Notes under the pieces: generated by a model
The model's database searches: none
The model's input: only the letters and a program-made list of their open reading frames with translations
Told to the model about the DNA's origin: nothing
Origin: Mesorhizobium sp. L-8-3
GTDB lineage: Bacteria; Pseudomonadota; Alphaproteobacteria; Rhizobiales; Rhizobiaceae
DNA: 64,000 nucleotides
Assembly (NCBI RefSeq): GCF_016756615.1
Contig: NZ_AP023262.1
Coordinates: 5,643,501-5,707,500 of the forward strand
Direction of reading: 5' to 3'
Program-made: the position numbers and the translations under genes
Shown here: in pieces, positions 31,626 through 40,633 of the stretch
Position numbering within the stretch: the first letter of the stretch is position 1
How the letters are laid out: every line of letters starts with the position of its first letter

Positions 31626-33236
31626 TCAGTCTTGAAGCATCCCTCCGGCCATGCGCATGGCATCCGGGGTGTCCACATCGATGGCCGCGCCCTCGCCGAT
31701 CTCCACATCGACGACGGCAAGGCCCTCGGCTTCCACGATATGCCGCGCGCCGGTGTCGCCCTCAAGCGTCGCAACATCAGCGAAGAGCGACCGCGGCAGC
31801 AGCACCGGATTGCCGCGTTTGCCCCCGTGCGTGGCCCGAACGACCGAGGCCGAACCTGCTGCCTCGAATGCCGCGATCAGCCGGTCGAGGTCGGCCGTTT
31901 CCACGCCCGGCATGTCACCGAGCAGGATCAACGCGCCGGCGGCGTCCGCCGGAAGCGCAGCAATTCCCGCTTTCAGCGAACCGGCGAGGCCGGAGGCGAA
32001 GTCAGCATTGCGCACCGTCGTGGCGCCGAGACCGGACAGCGCTGCACGGATACGCTCCTCCTGATGGCCTGTCACGACGACCGTTCCCGCCGATCCGGAA
32101 GCCAGCGCGCGTTCCGTCGTCAGGCGCACCAGAGGCTTGTTCTCGAACAAGGCGAGCAGCTTGTTCGGCCCGCCCATGCGGCTGGAGCGCCCGGCGGCGA
32201 GCACCACCGCATAGACTTTGGCGGCCGCCGGCGACCTGACAGGCTCCCGCGGCTGAGGTCGTGTCGGGATCTCCATCAACAGGCCGCCGACGCCCATGCC
32301 GGCGATGTCGGTGGCGGCGATGGGAACATCGGCGATGAGACGATCCAGGACCCAGTCGAAGCCGTTTTCCTTCGGGCTTCTGGCGCAGCCGGGTGCGCCA
32401 AGAACCGGCTTTCCATCGAGCGCACCCAGCACGATCAGATTGCCCGGATCGACCGGCATGCCGGCGCGCAGCACCTCGCCGCCCGCCGCGCGGATCGCGG
32501 CCGGCACGACGTCGTCCGGGTCGCTCATCGCGGAGGCCCCGAATATCACCACGATGTCGCTGTCGCGCGCGAGAGCGGTCACGGCCTCGGCCACCCTTCC
32601 GGCTTCATGCGGCGTACGGCGCTCGCCGACGACGCGGCTGCCGGATCGGGCGAGCCGCGCCTCGGTGACACGCACGGTCTTGTCGAGAACACTGTCCTTG
32701 ACGCCGGGAAGCATGGTCTGGACAAGGCCGAGCTTGCGCGGCCGGAACGGACTTACGGCGAAGGCCTCCCTGCCCCGGCAGAGCCCGACGACCCTGTCGA
32801 TGACGTCCCCCGGCACCGCGAAAGGAATGATCTTCACGGTCGCCACCATCTGGCCCTTCCCGACGGTGGCGTAACCGGCGACCGTGGCAATGGTGACGGA
32901 GGGGTCGACGGCGTTGATCGCATCGATCAACGCCTTGTCGACGGTAAAGACACCGGCCGCGCGCGCATGGAGATTGACGCGGCCCGTCGCAGCGGGCTTC
33001 GCTTCGACACCGGACACCGTCATGGCGGATGCTATTCGGGTTGCCGCCTCGTTCTCGCCGAGATCGCCGGGATCGAGCACGGCCGCCACGATTTCCCGGA
33101 CGCCAGCCTCCTTCAGGAGGGCAATATCGGCGGCGCCGACCATGTGCGCCTTGCGCAACCGCTTTTCTCCTGCAGCGGTCGCATGCGCCAGGATCGCGCC
33201 TTCGGCCTCGTCGACCGGTACCGGACCGAACCTCAC
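31626..33236 (-). CDS. molybdopterin-binding / MobA-like nucleotidyltransferase fusion
   Basis: A 536-residue fusion for molybdenum cofactor completion. Residues 1-320 hold a MoeA-related molybdopterin-binding region (MVGAADIALLKEAGVREIV, then IVVIFGASAMSDPDDVVPA and GKPVLGAPGCARSPKENG). From about 340 a MobA/MocA-type NTP-transferase starts with VYAVVLAAGRSSRMGG, PNKLL and ILLGDMPGVET. In this context it probably makes molybdopterin cytosine dinucleotide for xanthine-oxidase-family enzymes. GTG start (VRFGPVPV) overlaps the XdhC stop as GTGA, so translation is coupled. The open frame to 33461 is a shadow. Confidence 0.83.
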   Translation of the reverse strand: MRFGPVPVDEAEGAILAHATAAGEKRLRKAHMVGAADIALLKEAGVREIVAAVLDPGDLGENEAATRIASAMTVSGVEAKPAATGRVNLHARAAGVFTVDKALIDAINAVDPSVTIATVAGYATVGKGQMVATVKIIPFAVPGDVIDRVVGLCRGREAFAVSPFRPRKLGLVQTMLPGVKDSVLDKTVRVTEARLARSGSRVVGERRTPHEAGRVAEAVTALARDSDIVVIFGASAMSDPDDVVPAAIRAAGGEVLRAGMPVDPGNLIVLGALDGKPVLGAPGCARSPKENGFDWVLDRLIADVPIAATDIAGMGVGGLLMEIPTRPQPREPVRSPAAAKVYAVVLAAGRSSRMGGPNKLLALFENKPLVRLTTERALASGSAGTVVVTGHQEERIRAALSGLGATTVRNADFASGLAGSLKAGIAALPADAAGALILLGDMPGVETADLDRLIAAFEAAGSASVVRATHGGKRGNPVLLPRSLFADVATLEGDTGARHIVEAEGLAVVDVEIGEGAAIDVDTPDAMRMAGGMLQD

Positions 33237-33943
33237 GCCGCCTCGCCCTTCTGCAATCTGTCGAGACCGCGCGAACGCAAGGCCAGGATCACCTGCGCCA
33301 GGACGGCAACCGCGATCTCGGCCGGGCTTGCCGCGCCGATGTCCAAACCGATCGGCGCATTCATGCGGCCGACCGCCTCTTTCGAAGCCCCCAGCGCCAT
33401 CAGCCGTTCCACGCGCTTGGCGTGTGTCTTCCGGCTGCCCAGTGCGCCGACATAGAAGCACCCGGCGTCCAGCGCCGCCTTCAAGGGCAAATCATCGATC
33501 TTGGGATCGTGGGTCACCGCAGCCACGGCCGTATAGGCGTCGAGCGGCTGCCGCTTCAGCACATCCTCCGGCCATTCGGGGTGGAGCGGCACATCCGGAA
33601 AACGTTCCGGCGTGGCGAAGGCGGTTCGCGGATCGACGATCTCCATGTCGAAGCCCGCGATCTTCGCCATCGGCGCGAGCGCCTGGCTGATATGGACGGC
33701 CCCGATCACCAGCAGACGCGGGCGCGGCAGGCTGACATTGAGGAAATAGGATCGGCCGTCGGCCTCGATCGCCGCGGAAACACCGGTTCGGAACGCCCTG
33801 GCCGCCGCCTCGCCAAGCTGGCCGGCGACAATATCGCCCTCCCGCAGGACGCGATTGCTCCCGTCGCCGAGATCGGTGAGCAGGATCGCCGCGCGCCGGT
33901 TGCGGCGCTCTTCATTCAGTGCCTTGAGCGACCCAGGATCCAT
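33233..33943 (-). CDS. XdhC family protein (C-terminal Rossmann domain type)
   Basis: A 236-residue XdhC/CoxF-type protein, involved in sulfuration or insertion of Mo cofactor into molybdenum hydroxylases. The Rossmann region RLLVIGAVHISQALAPMA followed by GFDMEIVDPR is the XdhC C-terminal domain; the typical VALLTHDPKIDD motif is VAAVTHDPKIDD, and YVGALGSRKTHAKRVERL completes it. The N-terminal XdhC Cys domain is on a separate gene (33950-34285). It lies six bases after that gene and is coupled to the fusion protein. Confidence 0.87.
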   Translation of the reverse strand: MDPGSLKALNEERRNRRAAILLTDLGDGSNRVLREGDIVAGQLGEAAARAFRTGVSAAIEADGRSYFLNVSLPRPRLLVIGAVHISQALAPMAKIAGFDMEIVDPRTAFATPERFPDVPLHPEWPEDVLKRQPLDAYTAVAAVTHDPKIDDLPLKAALDAGCFYVGALGSRKTHAKRVERLMALGASKEAVGRMNAPIGLDIGAASPAEIAVAVLAQVILALRSRGLDRLQKGEAA

Positions 33944-33949
33944 GGTGCG

Positions 33950-34285
33950 TCAGCCCAGCCGCTCGACATAGACCTTGATTCGCCCGCCGCAGGAAAGGCC
34001 GACCTGCCAGGCCGTCTCGTCGGCGACGCCGAATTCGAGCATCTTCGCCTTGCCGCTGTCGATCACGTCGAGCGCCTCGGTGACGACCGCACCCTCCACG
34101 CAACCGCCGGAAACGGAGCCATGGAAATTCCCCTCGCCGTCGATGACCAGGTGGCTGCCCACCGGTCGCGGCGCGGAGCCCCAGGTCTCCACGACCGTTG
34201 CGATGACGACAGTCCTGCCGTCTTCCATCCAGCCTTCAGCTATGGCGAGCGGATCCCGGATTTCATCGAGAACGGTCTGTTCCAT
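33950..34285 (-). CDS. XdhC N-terminal-type protein (XdhC/CoxI)
   Basis: A 111-residue protein corresponding to the XdhC N-terminal region. VIATVVETWGSAPRPVGSHL is the family start, and GSVSGGCVEGAVV carries the conserved Cys expected to bind Mo cofactor or sulfur. A second Cys is in VGLSCGGRIKVYVE. Together with the following XdhC gene it makes a split XdhC. It belongs to the Mo-hydroxylase maturation cluster. Confidence 0.87.
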   Translation of the reverse strand: MEQTVLDEIRDPLAIAEGWMEDGRTVVIATVVETWGSAPRPVGSHLVIDGEGNFHGSVSGGCVEGAVVTEALDVIDSGKAKMLEFGVADETAWQVGLSCGGRIKVYVERLG

Positions 34286-34312
34286 GAGGGCATCTCCTTT
34301 CCCGAAATATGG

Positions 34313-35563
34313 TTATGCGGCACGGCGCTTGCCAAGGTCCAGCCACAACCGCGGATCGTTCTCGCGCATGCGGCCGGCGGCAAGCGAGGCGCAAAGGTCC
34401 GAAAGCGCTGCAAGATTGTGCACCGGACGAAACTCGTCGACATGCGGAAGCATGGCCCGCACCCCCCTCGCCCGCGCCTCGAAACCGTCGAAGCGCAAGA
34501 GAGGATTGAGCCAGATGAGCCGCCGGGAGCTCTTGTGGAGCCGCTCCATCTCCTCGGCCAGTTCCGTCACGTCATCGCGCTCCAGCCCGTCTGATATCAG
34601 CAGCACGACGGCGCCCTGGCTGAGCACGCGACGCGACCAGAGCCGGTTGAACTCATGCAGCGTCTCGCCGATACGTGTGCCGCCGGACCAGTCCTTCACC
34701 GCCGCCGAGCATTCCGCCAGCGCCTCGTCGGGGTCGCGATGCCGCATCTGCCGCGTAAGATTGGTCAGCCGCGTGCCGAAGACGAAGGTGTGGACGCGCC
34801 GTCGCTTCTCGGCCAGCGCATGCAGGAAATGTAGGAAGATGCGCGTGTACTGGCTCATCGAGCCGGAGATGTCGGCCAGCACCACCAATGGCGGATGAAC
34901 CTCGCGCGGCGAACGGAAGCGAGGCAGGATCAGTTCGCCGCCGGTGCGCAGCGCGGCGCGCATCATGGCGCGAGGATCCGTGCGCCTGCCCTGCGGATCG
35001 GAACGGAAGCGGCGTGTCTTCACCTCGTCGAAGGGCAGCCGCAGCGCGGCGATGGCCTTGCGCGCATCGGCGAGTTCGGCCGCCGTCATCTGCGCGAAGT
35101 CCTTCTCGCGCAACACCTCGTTGCCGGAGAAGGTGAAACGGGCATCGACCTCGATCTCGGGAATCTCCTGCGGCGGCTGGTCCTTCCGATGCCCCTCGAA
35201 CATGGCGTCCGCCACGCGGGATTCGGCCGCGCGCGGCTTCTGCTTCTCGCGATTGTCGGGCGCGACCGGCGAGAACATGGCAAGCATCTTCTCGATCAGT
35301 TCGCGCGACTTCCAGAACAGCCGGAATGCTTCGTCGAAGACCGCGTGATCCTCCCGTCGCGTTACGAGCACGGCATGCAGCGTCCAGTAGAAATCGTCGC
35401 GCGTGCCGATGCCCGCGGCAAGAACCGCCTCGATCGCATCCTTCACCGCAGCGGGCCCGACCCGCATGCCGGCCTTGCGCAGCGCCCGGGCGAAATAGAC
35501 GATATTGTCGGCGATCCGTCCGTCCGGTTTGGCGATCTGGGGTGCCGAGCGGTAACTCTCCAT
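34313..35563 (-). CDS. VWA-domain protein, CoxE-like
   Basis: A 416-residue protein with a C-terminal von Willebrand A domain; the MIDAS motif is DISGSMS near residue 226. ALRKAGMRVGPAAVKDAI in the N-terminal part and LREKDFAQMTAAELA in the middle are typical of CoxE-type proteins. These act with MoxR-like CoxD ATPases in assembling the Mo-Cu/Mo cofactor of CO dehydrogenase and related enzymes. It starts two bases after the ATPase stop. The frame continues open upstream to 36235 only as a shadow of the ATPase gene. Confidence 0.87.
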   Translation of the reverse strand: MESYRSAPQIAKPDGRIADNIVYFARALRKAGMRVGPAAVKDAIEAVLAAGIGTRDDFYWTLHAVLVTRREDHAVFDEAFRLFWKSRELIEKMLAMFSPVAPDNREKQKPRAAESRVADAMFEGHRKDQPPQEIPEIEVDARFTFSGNEVLREKDFAQMTAAELADARKAIAALRLPFDEVKTRRFRSDPQGRRTDPRAMMRAALRTGGELILPRFRSPREVHPPLVVLADISGSMSQYTRIFLHFLHALAEKRRRVHTFVFGTRLTNLTRQMRHRDPDEALAECSAAVKDWSGGTRIGETLHEFNRLWSRRVLSQGAVVLLISDGLERDDVTELAEEMERLHKSSRRLIWLNPLLRFDGFEARARGVRAMLPHVDEFRPVHNLAALSDLCASLAAGRMRENDPRLWLDLGKRRAA

Positions 35564-35565
35564 AG

Positions 35566-36495
35566 CTATTCCGCAGCCGACAGCTCGGCCTTGACCTCGT
35601 TGAGGATGCGACGGCCCTCGCCCTCTTCGATGCGGGCGATGTCGTCCTGGTATTTGAGGATCACGCCGATCGTGTCCGATACCGTCTCGGGATCGAGCGC
35701 AACCTTGTCGAGTTCGGTCAGCGCGCCGGCCCAGTCTATCGTCTCGGCAACGCCTGGAACCTTGAACAGCTCGATCTCGCGAAGCTTCTGGATGAAACGC
35801 ACGACCTCGGCCGAAAGCCGCTGGTTGGCGTCGGGCACCTTGCGGCGCACGATCTCGAGCTCGCGCGCGGCGTCGGGGTAGTCGACCCAGTGATAAAGGC
35901 AGCGCCGCTTCAGCGCATCGTGGATCTCTCTCGTACGGTTGGTTGTGATGATGACGATCGGGGCTTCCTCGGCAATGATGGTGCCGAGCTCGGGGACGGT
36001 GACCTGGAAGTCCGAGAGGATCTCGAGCAGAAACGCCTCGAAGGCCTCGTCGGTGCGGTCGAGTTCGTCGATCAGGAAGACGGGCGCTGCGCCTTTCTTG
36101 CCGGTCAGGGCTTCCAGAACCGGCCGCCGGATCAGGTATCTCTCGGAAAAGACGTTCTTCTCCATATCCTTCCGATCGACCTCGCCCGCCGCCTCCTCCA
36201 TGCGGATCTCGATCATCTGCGCGGCGTAATTCCACTCGTAAACCGCCGAGGAAACGTCGAGGCCTTCATAGCATTGCAGCCGGATCAGGCGACGCCCGAG
36301 CGCGCTGGCCAGCACCTTGGCGATCTCGGTCTTGCCGACGCCGGCCTCGCCTTCGAGGAACAGCGGCCGCTTCATTCGCAGGCTGAGGAACAGGACCGTC
36401 GCCAGCGCGCGGTCCGCGACATAATCCGCACCGGTCAGGAGATCGAGCGTCTCGTCGATCGACTGCGGCGCGGGGCGCGGGATCATCTCGGCCAT
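35566..36495 (-). CDS. MoxR-family AAA+ ATPase, CoxD-like
   Basis: A 309-residue MoxR ATPase. Walker A is GEAGVGKTEIAK near residue 45, Walker B VFLIDELDR near 143, sensor 1 IVIITTNRTREIHD near 180, and the MoxR-typical RRCLYHWVDYPD. It is probably the chaperone-like partner of the VWA protein immediately downstream. Order with CoxE and XdhC follows coxDEF of CO dehydrogenase clusters; the structural genes are not in this window. First gene of the ATPase-VWA pair behind the flavin reductase. Confidence 0.9.
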   Translation of the reverse strand: MAEMIPRPAPQSIDETLDLLTGADYVADRALATVLFLSLRMKRPLFLEGEAGVGKTEIAKVLASALGRRLIRLQCYEGLDVSSAVYEWNYAAQMIEIRMEEAAGEVDRKDMEKNVFSERYLIRRPVLEALTGKKGAAPVFLIDELDRTDEAFEAFLLEILSDFQVTVPELGTIIAEEAPIVIITTNRTREIHDALKRRCLYHWVDYPDAARELEIVRRKVPDANQRLSAEVVRFIQKLREIELFKVPGVAETIDWAGALTELDKVALDPETVSDTIGVILKYQDDIARIEEGEGRRILNEVKAELSAAE

Positions 36496-36516
36496 TCTGT
36501 CTCCGGAAATGCCGAC

Positions 36517-37020
36517 TCAGGCTTCGCCGAGCAGGCAGTAGCCTCGGTCATGATAGATCAGCGGGCGGACGTTATCCCCGATGGCGAGGCCTGTCACCTT
36601 GCCAAAAAGCACACGATGGGTGGCCAGATCCTTGGCTTCGATGATCTCGCAGTCGAAGGTGGCGAGCGCACCCATGAGAACCGGCGCGCCGGTCGCGATC
36701 GTCATCCACCGCCCGGCGCCGAAACGGTTCTCCGCCGGGAGGCCGGTCTGACCGGAAAATGCCTGGGCGACCTCCTTCTGCGCTGCCGCGAGCGTGTTCA
36801 ACGCGAAATTGCCGTTCGTAGCGAAGGCGTCGTTCTTCGGATTCTCGCGATTGAGGCAGACCAGCACGATCGGAGGATTGTCCGACACCGAGCAAGTCGC
36901 GATCACGGTGGCGCCGCGGCGCCCCGCCGGGCCGTCCGTGGTCACCACATGCACCGCGCCTGCGAAGCGGCTCATCGCATCGCGATAGGCCTGGCCTGCC
37001 ACTACGTTCTGCTTGAGCAC
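36517..37020 (-). CDS. flavin reductase family protein
   Basis: A 167-residue FMN/FAD reductase-like protein with the split-barrel fold. RDAMSRFAGAVHVVTTDGP, GATVIATCSVSDNPPIVLVC and LIYHDRGYCLL are family motifs. It would supply reduced flavin or bind FMN. Its stop is 21 bases before the MoxR gene, so it leads the maturation cluster. Whether it feeds a monooxygenase or serves the Mo enzyme is not known. Confidence 0.85.
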   Translation of the reverse strand: MLKQNVVAGQAYRDAMSRFAGAVHVVTTDGPAGRRGATVIATCSVSDNPPIVLVCLNRENPKNDAFATNGNFALNTLAAAQKEVAQAFSGQTGLPAENRFGAGRWMTIATGAPVLMGALATFDCEIIEAKDLATHRVLFGKVTGLAIGDNVRPLIYHDRGYCLLGEA

Positions 37021-37188
37021 CGCTTTCCCCGACCTGATGACGCTGTATCTGTTAAATATGTTAAGTTATTGGCGTCACAACCCCGCCAGCCATGTCTGAA
37101 ATAGCGTGTTGCGCGGCATGCCGCCAGCCTTTACGTGTGGGCCTCAGCTGGCCGCGGGCGTCGCGCCGCCCCGCACCGGCCCGGTGAG

Positions 37189-38259
37189 ATGAATGTCCTG
37201 ATGCCGCCACGCAGTTTCATCCTGGCCTTCGCGACGGCCGTTTGCCTTACCGGCGCCGCCGCTGCGGATGAACCGCGCATCGGCGTGGCAGTGCCGCTCA
37301 GCGGCCCTTCCGCACTGCTCGGCAAGCAGCTCCGCGACGGCGCGCATGCCGCTGCCGCCGGTCAGGCAGCTCTGACCGACGTGGACGACGGCTGCACCGC
37401 AGAGGGAGGAGCCGCTGCGGCTCACCAATTCGTTGCGGCCGGGGTCGAGATCGTGGTCGGCTTCGTCTGCACGGAAGCCATCGAGGCGGCCCTGCCCATC
37501 CTCAAGGACGCCGCGATCTCTGTGGTCACGCCTGGGGTGCGCACCGACAGCCTGACCGACAGGCGCAAGAAGACCGGATGGCCCGTCTATCGCCTGGCGC
37601 CGCGGGCCGACGCCGAGCGCAGTGCGGTCGGCACTCTCCTGACCAGGCTCTGGAGCGATGCGCTTTTCGCCATTGTCGACGATGGAACCATCTATGGCCG
37701 CGAGCTCGCCGAAGGCTTCAGGGGCGCCGCCGAGCAATCCGGGCTGAAGCCGGTGTTCGTCGACACGTTCCGGCCGCAGCTCGACAACCAGATCGGCCTG
37801 GTCGGCCGGATTCGCAAGGCGGGCGCGACGCACCTCTTCGTCGGCGGAGACCGGGACGATATTGCCGTCATTGAGCGCGATGCGCAGGCCCTGGGCGTTC
37901 CTCTGGTGATCGCCGGCGGCGAGGCCCTGCGAAGCGCGCCGGGCGAGGTTCCCTTGCGGGCCGGGACGTTGATGGTCGGCCTGCCCGAATGGGCCGAGAC
38001 CGCCGATCGCCAGGCGACCGAAGCGCTGGCGAAGCAAGGCGTGATCGCCGAGGGTTACGCGCTTCCGGGCTACGCGGCCATGCAGGTGGCGATCGCCGCC
38101 GCGGTTTCAGGCGATGCCGCCGCCGCGCTCGACATCGAGGAATTCCGGACCGCGATCGGACTGGTGAGGTTCGACGACAAGGGCGATCTCTCCACAAACC
38201 CCTATCGGCTGTTTCATTTCGACGGCGCGAGATTCGTCGCCGCGACGGATGGAGGATGA
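37189..38259 (+). CDS. Leu/Ile/Val-type ABC substrate-binding protein
   Basis: A 356-residue periplasmic binding protein, type I fold (LivJ/amino-acid or urea-type). It has a signal peptide ending near GAAAADEPRIG, then VAVPLSGPSALLGKQLRDGA, the standard N-lobe start. No permease or ATPase genes follow; the next gene is a peptidase, so it may serve an uptake system encoded elsewhere, or a sensor. The ATG at 37189 is behind GGTGAG; a second at 37201 is equally possible. It is divergent from the flavin reductase gene. Confidence 0.8.
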   Translation: MNVLMPPRSFILAFATAVCLTGAAAADEPRIGVAVPLSGPSALLGKQLRDGAHAAAAGQAALTDVDDGCTAEGGAAAAHQFVAAGVEIVVGFVCTEAIEAALPILKDAAISVVTPGVRTDSLTDRRKKTGWPVYRLAPRADAERSAVGTLLTRLWSDALFAIVDDGTIYGRELAEGFRGAAEQSGLKPVFVDTFRPQLDNQIGLVGRIRKAGATHLFVGGDRDDIAVIERDAQALGVPLVIAGGEALRSAPGEVPLRAGTLMVGLPEWAETADRQATEALAKQGVIAEGYALPGYAAMQVAIAAAVSGDAAAALDIEEFRTAIGLVRFDDKGDLSTNPYRLFHFDGARFVAATDGG

Positions 38260-38266
38260 ATTCCGA

Positions 38267-39280
38267 ATGAGCTTTCGAACCGGGCCCCGCAATCTCCTGA
38301 CCGATGTCGCGGGATTGCGCGTCGGCAATGCCGAGGACCCACGCATCAAGACAGGCGTCACCGTGGTCGTCTGCGACGAACCGGCTGTCGCCGGCTACCA
38401 GATCCTGGGCGGAGCCCCGGGCACGCGCGACACGGACCTGCTGGAACCGCACAACTCGGTCGAGACGATCAACGCGCTCGTGCTTTCAGGCGGCTCGGCC
38501 TTCGGCCTCGATTCCGCCACGGGCGTGCAAGCGGCGCTGCGCGAACAGGGCATCGGGTTCGAGGTTCGCGGCATCCGCATTCCGCTGGTGCCGACGGCGA
38601 TCCTGTTCGACCTTCAGAACGGCGGCGACAAGGATTGGGGTCGCTACCCGCCCTATCGCGAGCTCGGCTTCGCCGCAGTCCAGAATGCCGGGCTCGACTT
38701 CGAAATCGGAACCGCCGGCGCCGGCGTCGGCGCCCTCACCGCCGGGCTGAAGGGTGGCCTCGGTTCGGCCTCGACAGTGCTCCCCAACGGCGTGACGGTC
38801 GCCGCGCTCGCCGGCGTCAATCCGACCGGATCGGTGACGGTCGGCCGGACCCGACATTTTTGGGCGTCGCCATGGGAGATCGGGACGGAATTCGGCGGGC
38901 TCGGCCTGCCCTCGCCCATCCCGGACGACGCCAGGAACGTTTCGCTCAAATTCCGCGACCAGGAACAGGCCGGCGCCAACACCACCATCGCCGTCATCGC
39001 CACCGACGCCGTGCTCACCAAGGCGGCCGCCAAACGTCTCGCGATCGCGGCCCATGACGGCTTCGCCCGGGCGATCTGGCCTGCGCACACGCCAGTCGAC
39101 GGCGACCTCGTCTTCGGCCTGGCCACGGGCAAGAGCGGCATCGAACTCGACGCTCATGCCGCTATCGATCTCTATGCCGTGGCCGGATCAACCATGGCGC
39201 GGGCCATCGCGCGCGGCGTTCGCGCCGCGACGCGGGCCGGCGACGACCTTCTTCCGCCATGGTCGGAACGCCGGGCCTGA
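38267..39280 (+). CDS. P1-family peptidase (DmpA-like aminopeptidase)
   Basis: A 337-residue peptidase of family S58 (L-aminopeptidase/D-esterase DmpA type). NLLTDVAGLRVGNAEDPRIK and ALVLSGGSAFGLDSATGV are N-terminal motifs, VTVAALAGVNPTGSV the middle, and GANTTIAVIATDAVLTKA contains the residues around the autoproteolytic nucleophile, Thr here in place of Ser. The precursor would be self-cleaved into alpha and beta chains. Start at the ATG 11 bases after GGAGG; a longer start overlaps the preceding gene. Likely operon with the binding protein. Confidence 0.83.
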   Translation: MSFRTGPRNLLTDVAGLRVGNAEDPRIKTGVTVVVCDEPAVAGYQILGGAPGTRDTDLLEPHNSVETINALVLSGGSAFGLDSATGVQAALREQGIGFEVRGIRIPLVPTAILFDLQNGGDKDWGRYPPYRELGFAAVQNAGLDFEIGTAGAGVGALTAGLKGGLGSASTVLPNGVTVAALAGVNPTGSVTVGRTRHFWASPWEIGTEFGGLGLPSPIPDDARNVSLKFRDQEQAGANTTIAVIATDAVLTKAAAKRLAIAAHDGFARAIWPAHTPVDGDLVFGLATGKSGIELDAHAAIDLYAVAGSTMARAIARGVRAATRAGDDLLPPWSERRA

Positions 39281-39297
39281 TGCAGGGGAGACACCGA

Positions 39298-40023
39298 ATG
39301 AGACCAGCAGCCCTCGCCACATCGCTCTTCGCCCTCGCACTCATCGCCGCCGATGCCTTCGCCGGCGACACCGCCTCGCTGGAAATATTGGGCTTCAGCG
39401 AGGACGGCGCCGTGTTCGCCTTCGAGGAATACGGCGTACAGGACGGTTCCGGCTTCCCCTACTCCAACCGCTACTACATCGACACCAGGACGGACCAGTT
39501 CCTGCCCGAGACGCCCGTCCGGGTGCGGCTCGACGACGAGGCTGCGACGCTCGACGCAGCCCGGACCGAGGCGCGGGAGCGGGGCGAGAAGTTCGTCACG
39601 CAATCGGAGCTCTCAGCCAACCGCGGCTTTACCGCCGGCGCCAACGCCGTCACAGAACTGTCGGCCGATCCATTCCGCCTGGCCGTCAATCCGCGTCCTG
39701 TTTTCCCGGCCATCGATCCGATGCTGGAGTTCCGCCTGGACGAGATACCCATACCGGTTCCGGAACCCTGCGCGAGCCAGGGCGAGGCGCGCGGTTTCCG
39801 GCTGATCCGCATCGGCACGGCAGACGGCGAGCAGAGCCGCCTCGTCCATGAGGACAAATCCATCCCCAGGAGCCGCGGCTGTCCCAACGGCTACCGGCTC
39901 GGTGCGATCCAGACCTTTTCCGGCGACGGGTCGCTCGCCAGCTATGCGGTGCTGATCTCGGTGCGCCAATATGGCTTCGAGGGGCCCGACCATCGCTGGA
40001 TCGCCGTGACCGGCCGGTTTTGA
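39298..40023 (+). CDS. secreted DUF2259-like protein
   Basis: A 241-residue protein with a signal peptide (MRPAALATSLFALALIA, ending ADAFAGD). The motif LEILGFSEDGAVFAFEEYGV, then DGSGFPYSNRYYIDT, and the C-terminal LISVRQYGFEGPDHRWIAVT fit DUF2259, predicted secreted proteins of alphaproteobacteria. Function unknown. An AGGGGAG ribosome site precedes the ATG. It is the third gene in the run from 37189, 17 bases after the peptidase. Confidence 0.7.
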   Translation: MRPAALATSLFALALIAADAFAGDTASLEILGFSEDGAVFAFEEYGVQDGSGFPYSNRYYIDTRTDQFLPETPVRVRLDDEAATLDAARTEARERGEKFVTQSELSANRGFTAGANAVTELSADPFRLAVNPRPVFPAIDPMLEFRLDEIPIPVPEPCASQGEARGFRLIRIGTADGEQSRLVHEDKSIPRSRGCPNGYRLGAIQTFSGDGSLASYAVLISVRQYGFEGPDHRWIAVTGRF

Positions 40024-40574
40024 ACTTGTCGGTTTTGGGGCTCCCCTCCTCATCCCTGCCCGACCGGCCCGGCACGCTGCGCCGGTTCTGTGCCCATGTC
40101 TGCCGAGCGGTACCGCCGGTCGGCCCCGCACTCGCCGGCGCCGCCTTGTGGGCGGCCATCATGGCGGCGAGCGCTACGCACGGCATATGGCTGCGGACAT
40201 GGCAGACACCCTACAAGGTCCAGGCGGTCGCGCTGCTTTTCGCCGTCGGCGGCGCGGTGGGCTTTCCCGTCGGCCTGTTCCTTGCACGGCTCTTCGGCAT
40301 GGGGAGACGGCGTGAAGCCGCCTTTGCCGCCGCGCTCATCGGCTTTTCGGCAGCAACGGTCGCCTCGACAGCGCTGGCCTATGCGCTGGTCTACCGGTCT
40401 TACTATGCGGCCTGGCACGCCGAGCCCCTGTCGCTCACCTGGCTGTTCCAGCTGATCTTCACCACCCTCGGCGCAACCGGCCAGTTCGCCGTGCTCGGGC
40501 TGCGCCTCTATTTCCCCATCGGCTTTGCCGCAATGCTCGCCGCCGCGCTCTGGTTTGTCAGAAAGCCGCGTTGA
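40020..40574 (+). CDS. integral membrane protein, unknown
   Basis: A 184-residue protein with about four membrane segments (around residues 32-52, 66-90, 100-122 and 145-176). I do not recognise a family. The only upstream start is TTG overlapping the DUF2259 stop (TTGA), implying coupling; the first 20 residues are otherwise unremarkable, so a later start is possible. Context gives no function. Confidence 0.55.
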   Translation: MNLSVLGLPSSSLPDRPGTLRRFCAHVCRAVPPVGPALAGAALWAAIMAASATHGIWLRTWQTPYKVQAVALLFAVGGAVGFPVGLFLARLFGMGRRREAAFAAALIGFSAATVASTALAYALVYRSYYAAWHAEPLSLTWLFQLIFTTLGATGQFAVLGLRLYFPIGFAAMLAAALWFVRKPR

Positions 40575-40633
40575 GCATTGGCGCTTGCTCTGTTAGGACG
40601 CGGCCAACATTTCCCTGATGTCAGGAGCGACTG

